DNA of 64,000 nucleotides from contig CAVXNB010000003.1 in the NCBI GenBank assembly GCA_963763085.1, forward strand, positions 434,001 through 498,000, read 5' to 3'. Source of the stretch: CAVXNB01 sp963763085 (lineage in GTDB: Bacteria; Actinomycetota; Acidimicrobiia; Acidimicrobiales; Bog-793). The notes beneath the pieces are model-generated. The model saw only the letters and a list, made by a program, of their open reading frames with translations, made no database searches and was not told where the DNA came from. Numbering within the stretch: the first letter of the stretch is position 1; each line of letters opens with the position of its first letter. Below are positions 59,994 to 64,000 of the stretch, piece by piece. The position numbers were made by a program, and so were the translations under genes.

Positions 59994-61094
59994 TCAATCC
60001 TCCGTGCTGGTCTCAGCCTCGACGAGCGATGTCTCAGGCTCGGCCGCAGGCGCCTCGGTCTCGGCCGCAGGCGAGCTCGGTCTCGGCCGCAGGCGCCTCT
60101 GGCTCGGCCGGTGGGGTCTCAGCCGCGACCGACAAGGTCTCAGCCGGGGCCGGCGCCTCTGGCTCGGCCGCAGGCGTCTCAGCCGCGACCGACAAGGTCT
60201 CAGCCGGAGCCGGCGCCTCTGGCTCCGCCGGCGCCTCGGCCGGCGCCGCCTGCGCTGCCTCGACCGGCGCGGCGCTGCCTGCGGCGCGGCGGCCGGCGGC
60301 GCCGGCGCTGCCTCGGCGGGCGCCGGCGCGGCGGCGGGCGCCGCCGCTTGTGCCGTGGCTTCGAGGCTGGCGCGGCGGGCGTTGTTGGCCGCATCCGCGG
60401 CCCGTCGCGAGGCGATGTACCGTCCCTCGGCCACAGCGTCCGCGATGACGCGGCACATGAGCCTGCCCGCGCGAATGGCGTCGTCGTTGCCGGGAATCAC
60501 GTAGTCGATGACATCCGGATCACAGTTCGTGTCGACCACGGCGACCACAGGCAGGTGCAGCTTGTTGGCCTCGGTGACGGCGATGTGCTCCTTCTTCGTG
60601 TCGATCACGAAGATCGCGTCCGGTGGCCGGTCGAGTCGGCGCAAGCCTCCGAGGTTGCGATCGAGCTTCTCGAGCTCGCGCTCGTGGGAGAGCGCCTCCT
60701 TCTTCGGCATGGCGGCGAAGTCGCCGGCGTCGCGGGACGATTCGAGCTCGACGAGCTTGCGAACCCGGCCGGCGACCGTCTGGAAGTTGGTCAGCATGCC
60801 CCCGAGCCAGCGCTGGTTGACGTACGGCATCCCACACGCCGTTGCGAATTCGGCGACGGGGTCCTGCGTCTGCTTCTTGGTACCGACGAAGAGGATCACT
60901 CCTCCGCCCGCTACGAGATCTCTCACGTAGGAATAGGCGGTGTCGACGCGTTCCAAGGTCTGGTTCAGGTCGATGATGTAGATACCGTTGCGCTCGCCGA
61001 AGATGAAGCGCTTCATCTTCGGGTTCCAGCGGCGGGTCTGATGACCGAAATGGACACCGGCCTCGAGCAGTTGTTTCATCGTGACAACGGCCAC
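59994..61094 (-). CDS. rpsB: 30S ribosomal protein S2 with long repetitive C-terminal tail
   Basis: S2 binds the 30S subunit with S1-like partners. Residues 1-250 are canonical: LLEAGVHFGHQTRRWNPKM, VNQRWLGGMLTNFQTV and the C-terminal IVPGN-type block as VIPGNDDAIRAGRL. The total of 366 residues includes a ~115-residue tail, Ala/Pro-rich at first, then extremely Arg-rich (RRSRQRRRRRPRRRRSQ) and finally acidic again. The Arg-rich part looks like the wrong frame between two small shifts: the neighbouring frame reads PEAPAPAETLSVAAETPAAE repeatedly. A 60-bp DNA repeat underlies it. The start is GTG 61094 with GGGAGGGAG upstream. Confidence 0.92.
   Translation of the reverse strand: MAVVTMKQLLEAGVHFGHQTRRWNPKMKRFIFGERNGIYIIDLNQTLERVDTAYSYVRDLVAGGGVILFVGTKKQTQDPVAEFATACGMPYVNQRWLGGMLTNFQTVAGRVRKLVELESSRDAGDFAAMPKKEALSHERELEKLDRNLGGLRRLDRPPDAIFVIDTKKEHIAVTEANKLHLPVVAVVDTNCDPDVIDYVIPGNDDAIRAGRLMCRVIADAVAEGRYIASRRAADAANNARRASLEATAQAAAPAAAPAPAEAAPAPPAAAPQAAPRRSRQRRRRRPRRRRSQRRRLRLRPCRSRLRRLRPSQRRRPRLRPCRSRLRPHRPSQRRLRPRPSSPAAETEAPAAEPETSLVEAETSTED
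60061..60240. repeat. 60-bp tandem repeat in the rpsB tail
   Basis: Two near-identical 60-bp units (60121-60180 and 60181-60240), preceded by a degenerate partial copy (60061-60120). Translated in the frame that suits the tail they give a 20-residue Ala/Pro/Glu repeat. There are no spacers, so this is not a CRISPR array. Confidence 0.85.
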
Positions 61095-61124
61095 GTGGTT
61101 CTCCCTCCCGACGGTTGAGCTGAT

Positions 61125-61165
61125 CTTGGCACCGCGCCCCGAAGGGCGACCGCGGGCGTGCCAAG
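61125..61165 (-). promoter_or_regulatory. Structured leader of rpsB
   Basis: Thirty bases before the rpsB start, CTTGGCAC / GTGCCAAG form a perfect 8-bp outer stem. Inside it, GCGCCC and GGGCG pair around a GAA-containing loop, and an asymmetric bulge lies on one side. Ribosomal protein operons are often controlled by the protein binding its own leader, so this may be an S2 autoregulatory site. That is inference. Confidence 0.45.
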
Positions 61166-61178
61166 ACGGGCGTCTGAA

Positions 61179-61196
61179 GGGACCCGGCTGGGTCCC
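61179..61196. terminator. Perfect GC hairpin between whiG-type sigma gene and rpsB
   Basis: GGGACCC / GGGTCCC, a perfect 7-bp stem with a 4-base loop, lies 71 bases after the sigma-factor stop. It could end the xerC-whiG transcript, or be part of the rpsB leader together with the hairpin at 61125-61165. Confidence 0.45.
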
Positions 61197-61266
61197 GCTG
61201 CCATGGTAGCGGCTCAGCCCCTCCGGTCCGCCACTCCCGGCGACTGGCGGCGCGGCCGCCTCAGCC

Positions 61267-62049
61267 TCAGGTGGTCAGCTCGTCGCGCAGGCGTTGCCTC
61301 AGGTGGAGGACGGCCTTGGTGTGGATCTGACAGGCGCGGCTCTCCGTCACTCCGAGGATCTCGCCGATCTCGGCAAGGTTCAGGCCTTCGTAGTAGTAGA
61401 GGGTGAGCACCTTGCGCTCCCGGTCGCCCAATCTCTGAATGGCCTTCGCGAGCTGGCGCCGCGTCTCCTCGAGCTCGATCGTCGCCCCCGGCGCATCGCC
61501 CTTGTCCTGGAGCGTGTCGCCGAGGGTTTGCCCGCCGCTGCCGCCCTGACGGAACAGCACGTCGTCGAGTTGCAACAGTCCCGCCCGTGACGTCTGGCGA
61601 AGGATGTCGTCGAGATCGTCAGTGGTCATCTCCAGCTCGTCGGCGAGCTCCTTGTCAGTCGGCGATCGCCCGAGCGAGCCTTCGAGCTTCGCAAAAGCCG
61701 AATCGACCGCACGGGCTTTGGCGCGCACCGAACGCGGCACCCAGTCGATCGAGCGCAGCTCGTCGAGGATCGCGCCGCGGACACGGGGCACGCCGTAGGT
61801 CTCGAATTTGATGGCCCGGGACGGGTCGAACTTCTCGATCGCGTCGATCAGCCCGAGGATGCCGTAACTCACGAGGTCCGCGTAGTCGACGTGATTCGGC
61901 ATCGCCGAGGCGACGCGGCCGGCGACGTACTTGACGAGGGGCGAGTAGTGGAGGATCAGCCGATCGCGGGCGGGACGGTCGGCGGTCGCCTTGAACTCTG
62001 CCCACAGCTCTTCGACCGACTGCAACCGGTCCGTTCCGGCCTGGCTCAT
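61267..62049 (-). CDS. whiG: RNA polymerase sigma factor, WhiG/FliA (sigma-28) family
   Basis: About 260 residues with regions 2, 3 and 4 of group 3 sigma factors. Region 2 reads YSPLVKYVAGRVASAMP, VDYADLVSYGILGLIDAIEK and FETYGVPRVRGAILDELR; region 4 reads LYYYEGLNLAEIGEILGVTE with the helix-turn-helix ending ESRACQIHTKAV. In Streptomyces the orthologue WhiG drives sporulation genes; in other bacteria FliA drives flagellar genes. The target here is unknown. ATG 62049 (or GTG 62052) overlaps the xerC stop by TGATG. The position just upstream of rpsB matches other actinobacteria. Confidence 0.92.
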   Translation of the reverse strand: MSQAGTDRLQSVEELWAEFKATADRPARDRLILHYSPLVKYVAGRVASAMPNHVDYADLVSYGILGLIDAIEKFDPSRAIKFETYGVPRVRGAILDELRSIDWVPRSVRAKARAVDSAFAKLEGSLGRSPTDKELADELEMTTDDLDDILRQTSRAGLLQLDDVLFRQGGSGGQTLGDTLQDKGDAPGATIELEETRRQLAKAIQRLGDRERKVLTLYYYEGLNLAEIGEILGVTESRACQIHTKAVLHLRQRLRDELTT

Positions 62050-62933
62050 CACGCCCTCGGGTGGGCGCTGCGGTAAGCGCCGACCAACCGCTCGGTGGAC
62101 ACGTGGGTGTAGATCTCCGTCGTCCTCAGGCTCGCGTGACCGAGAAGCTCCTGGACGACCCGGAGATCGGCTCCCCCATCGAGAAGATGGGTTGCGTAGG
62201 TGTGGCGGAGAGCGTGCGGGTGGGTCGGCACCGGGGAGCGCCGGTCCAGAACGCGGCGTACGTCCCTGGGCGTCATCTGGTGGCCGCGGAGGTTGACGAA
62301 AAGTGACCCCGGCGGCGTCGCGTCCTTGACGAGCGACCCGCGGGCTGAACCGACATACCGCGCGACGGCTTCGACCGCCGGTCCGCTCATGGGGACCCTG
62401 CGCTGCTTACCGCCCTTCCCCCAGACCGTGACTGATCTGCCGGGCAGGTCGACGTCGCTTAGCCCGAGCCCACACAGCTCGGCTACCCGCAGTCCGCTTC
62501 CGTAGAGAAGCTCCAAGAGGGCGTCATCTCGAGCAGCTATGGGAGGAGCGCTCGTGGCCCGTACGCCGTCGGGGGACGGTTCGAGGAGGACCGCGAGCTC
62601 CGACGGCGAGAGCACGCGTGGCAGGCGCGCTTCGCCCGAGGGCGCGGAGAGGCGCCTGGAAGGGTCGTTCGCGATGAGCTCGCGGCGCCGGAGCCAGGCG
62701 AAGTAACGCCGGAGGGCGGCCGCCTTCCTGGCGATGGTCCGACGGGAGTAGCGGCGGGTTGCCAGGTACGCCAAATAACGCCGCAGCATCAGGCGGTCGA
62801 CCTTAGCCGGGTCCGACACGCCGGCCCGGTTCGCCCATGCCGCGAACGCCTCGACATCACCCCGGTACGCCTGGCGGGTCGCCGAGGCGTCCGACGCGAG
62901 CGAGCGCACGAAACCTTCGAGCTCAAAGCTCAC
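62049..62933 (-). CDS. xerC: Tyrosine recombinase XerC
   Basis: Site-specific recombinase that, with XerD, resolves chromosome dimers at dif. About 294 residues: the N-terminal core-binding SAM-like domain (RYLAYLATRRYSRRTIARKA) is followed by the catalytic domain with Arg in GSGLRVAELCGL, Lys in GKGGKQRR, His-x-x-Arg in HALRHTYATHLL, His in GHASLRTTEIYTH and the nucleophile Tyr in the same block. The start is probably GTG 62933 (MSFELEGFVRSL); the frame is open to 63029 across the divergent promoter. Its syntenic place beside the whiG-type gene argues against a phage integrase. Confidence 0.92.
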   Translation of the reverse strand: MSFELEGFVRSLASDASATRQAYRGDVEAFAAWANRAGVSDPAKVDRLMLRRYLAYLATRRYSRRTIARKAAALRRYFAWLRRRELIANDPSRRLSAPSGEARLPRVLSPSELAVLLEPSPDGVRATSAPPIAARDDALLELLYGSGLRVAELCGLGLSDVDLPGRSVTVWGKGGKQRRVPMSGPAVEAVARYVGSARGSLVKDATPPGSLFVNLRGHQMTPRDVRRVLDRRSPVPTHPHALRHTYATHLLDGGADLRVVQELLGHASLRTTEIYTHVSTERLVGAYRSAHPRA

Positions 62934-63015
62934 CGCTCCACGGTACCCGAGGGCGCGCGGAGCATGCGATACAACCGCGATTCTGGTCCTACGCCCCAAA
63001 GGCTCCAACTTGGGC

Positions 63016-63021
63016 GACAAT
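63016..63021 (+). promoter_or_regulatory. -10-like element of the response-regulator gene
   Basis: GACAAT ends exactly six bases before the ATG at 63028. GGAG lies only two bases from the start, too close for an ordinary ribosome-binding site, so a leaderless transcript is likely. Confidence 0.45.
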
Positions 63022-63027
63022 GGAGCC

Positions 63028-63720
63028 ATGGCCCACAGAGTGCTGCTCGTGGAAGACGACGAACGGATCCGTACCTCGATGCGCCTGTCGCTCGAGGACG
63101 AGGGCTACGAGGTCGACGAGGCGGCCACCGGCGAGGAGGCGATCGAAGCCCAGGCCCGGGCCACCGCCTCGAACCCGTTCGACCTGCTCGTGGTCGACAT
63201 CATGCTGCCCGGGATGGACGGATTCGAATGTTGCCGTCAGCTCCGGAGGGCGAGCTCGGTCCCGATCATCATGGTCACGGCTCGCACCGACACCCACGAC
63301 GTGGTTGCTGGCCTCGAGGCCGGCGCGGACGACTACGTCACCAAGCCCTTTGAGCCGAAGGAGCTGGCCGCACGCATTCGAGCGCTCCTTCGGAGAGCCC
63401 GATCCGGAGAGCCGGGGCTCGTTCAGCTCGAATTCGGCGACCTCGAGATCCTTCCTGAGGCCGGCGTCGTGCGCCGCAACGGCGAGGAGGTCCATCTCAC
63501 CCGCACCGAGTTCCTGCTGCTGTGCGAGCTCGCCTCGAACGCCGGCAAGGTTCTCTCGCGCGAGCAGCTGCTCGAGCGAGTCTGGAGCTACGACTACTTC
63601 GGCGACGGCCGCCTCGTCGACGTCCACGTTCGGAGGCTGCGGACCAAGATCGAGCATGATCCGAGCGAACCGCGCCACGTGCTCACCGTGCGCGGCCTCG
63701 GATACAAGCTCGCCCCGTAG
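63028..63720 (+). CDS. OmpR/PhoB-family response regulator
   Basis: A 230-residue two-component regulator. The receiver domain (1-120) has acidic residues EDDE near 9-12, phosphoacceptor Asp57 in VVDIMLPGMDG, Thr84 in MVTAR and Lys106 in VTKPF. The winged-helix DNA-binding domain (about 130-230) ends with VDVHVRRLRTKIEHDP and VRGLGYKL. ATG 63028 is preferred over TTG 63010. The kinase gene begins two bases after its stop, so they form one operon. The signal and targets are unknown. Confidence 0.94.
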   Translation: MAHRVLLVEDDERIRTSMRLSLEDEGYEVDEAATGEEAIEAQARATASNPFDLLVVDIMLPGMDGFECCRQLRRASSVPIIMVTARTDTHDVVAGLEAGADDYVTKPFEPKELAARIRALLRRARSGEPGLVQLEFGDLEILPEAGVVRRNGEEVHLTRTEFLLLCELASNAGKVLSREQLLERVWSYDYFGDGRLVDVHVRRLRTKIEHDPSEPRHVLTVRGLGYKLAP

Positions 63721-63722
63721 CC

Positions 63723-64000
63723 ATGAAGGTCGCCGGGCGGCCGCGGGATCAGCAGGCGCCAGAGCCTCCGGTCCCCTCTGCCGGCGTCGCTCCACCTGCG
63801 AGACGGGCCCCTAGGCGCCGTCTCGGACTTCGCGCCAGGGTCACGACGGCGTTCGCACTCGGAGCGCTCGCGCTCTCCAGCGTCCTGGCGGGGATCACCT
63901 ACTTCGTCGCGCGAGCGTCGCTCGTTAACCAGGAGCTCTCGTCGATGCGGCACCAGGCCTTGGCCAACGCCGTCCTGCTCCGGAGCGAGCTCCGGCCGAC
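63723..64000 (+). CDS. Sensor histidine kinase, N-terminus only
   Basis: The first ~92 residues of the partner kinase. A Pro/Arg-rich cytoplasmic head (about 1-40, with ARRAPRRRLGLRARVTTAF) leads into one membrane helix ALGALALSSVLAGITYFV, after which an extracytoplasmic sensor region begins (ARASLVNQELSSMRHQALAN). The catalytic domains are beyond the window. Identification rests on this layout and on its position two bases after the response regulator. Confidence 0.8.
   Translation, partial: MKVAGRPRDQQAPEPPVPSAGVAPPARRAPRRRLGLRARVTTAFALGALALSSVLAGITYFVARASLVNQELSSMRHQALANAVLLRSELRP

Noticed and set aside
60061..60240. Regular 60-bp repeats that could suggest a CRISPR array
   Set aside because: Units are directly adjacent with no spacers, lie inside the rpsB coding region and translate to a protein repeat.
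62049..62933. The tyrosine recombinase as an integrase of a mobile element
   Set aside because: It sits next to the whiG-type sigma gene and rpsB as in other actinobacteria, overlaps whiG, and its length and motifs fit chromosomal XerC.

Overview
The window looks like chromosomal DNA of a GC-rich actinobacterium, most likely of the class Acidimicrobiia. Three things suggest this. The block xerC - whiG-type sigma - rpsB - tsf - pyrH - frr - cdsA - dxr - rseP - ispG (63.0 to 52.1 kb, all minus strand) is the actinobacterial arrangement. A large secreted protein (19.3-21.7 kb) ends in GYWL...AFG repeats, which I associate with Acidimicrobiia. A lysine 6-transaminase is also present. The class assignment is inference; there is no rRNA gene here.

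Layout. 1-5.9 kb: acyl-CoA dehydrogenase (cut by the window edge), cold-shock protein, and divergent cysS/valS. 5.9-23.0 kb: a cell-surface region with a lipoprotein, a flippase-like membrane protein, a SpoIID-like protein, a GT-C mannosyltransferase, a Wzm/Wzt-type polysaccharide exporter coupled to a methyltransferase and a glycosyltransferase, four more glycosyltransferase-like genes and a secreted beta-propeller protein. 23.0-23.8 kb: clpP and tRNA-Leu(UAG). 24.0-28.1 kb: a visibly less GC-rich stretch beside the tRNA, with genes of unknown role. 28.2-39.1 kb: dinB, an Smr-domain protein, a VOC protein, a secreted caspase-like protein, an amidase, a nitronate monooxygenase, a DMT transporter, acylphosphatase, small proteins and a lipoprotein with an apparently dead hydrolase domain. 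39.1-46.4 kb: an NAD-dependent epimerase, two class III aminotransferases, an aldehyde dehydrogenase and a ThDP enzyme; lat plus the dehydrogenase form a two-step route from lysine to 2-aminoadipate. 46.4-50.6 kb: an SbcD/SbcC-like (YhaO/YhaN-type) pair. 50.7-52.0 kb: an Eis-like acetyltransferase. 52.1-62.9 kb: MEP-pathway, phospholipid, protease and translation genes. 63.0-64.0 kb: an OmpR-type response regulator and the start of its histidine kinase.

Regulation and genome organisation. Many first genes of transcription units have a TAnnnT hexamer 6-9 bases before the start codon and no convincing ribosome-binding site, as expected for leaderless mRNAs. Genes inside operons are mostly coupled by ATGA, GTGA or TGATG overlaps.

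Quality warning. Five genes (a lipoprotein, the nitronate monooxygenase, eis, cdsA and the rpsB tail) read as shifted between frames at short G or GC repeats. Two of these genes are essential, so base-calling or assembly error is at least as likely as real mutation. Pseudogene calls below should be read with that in mind. No gene-free stretch exceeds 300 bases. I saw no CRISPR array, no insertion sequence, no rRNA and no replication origin.
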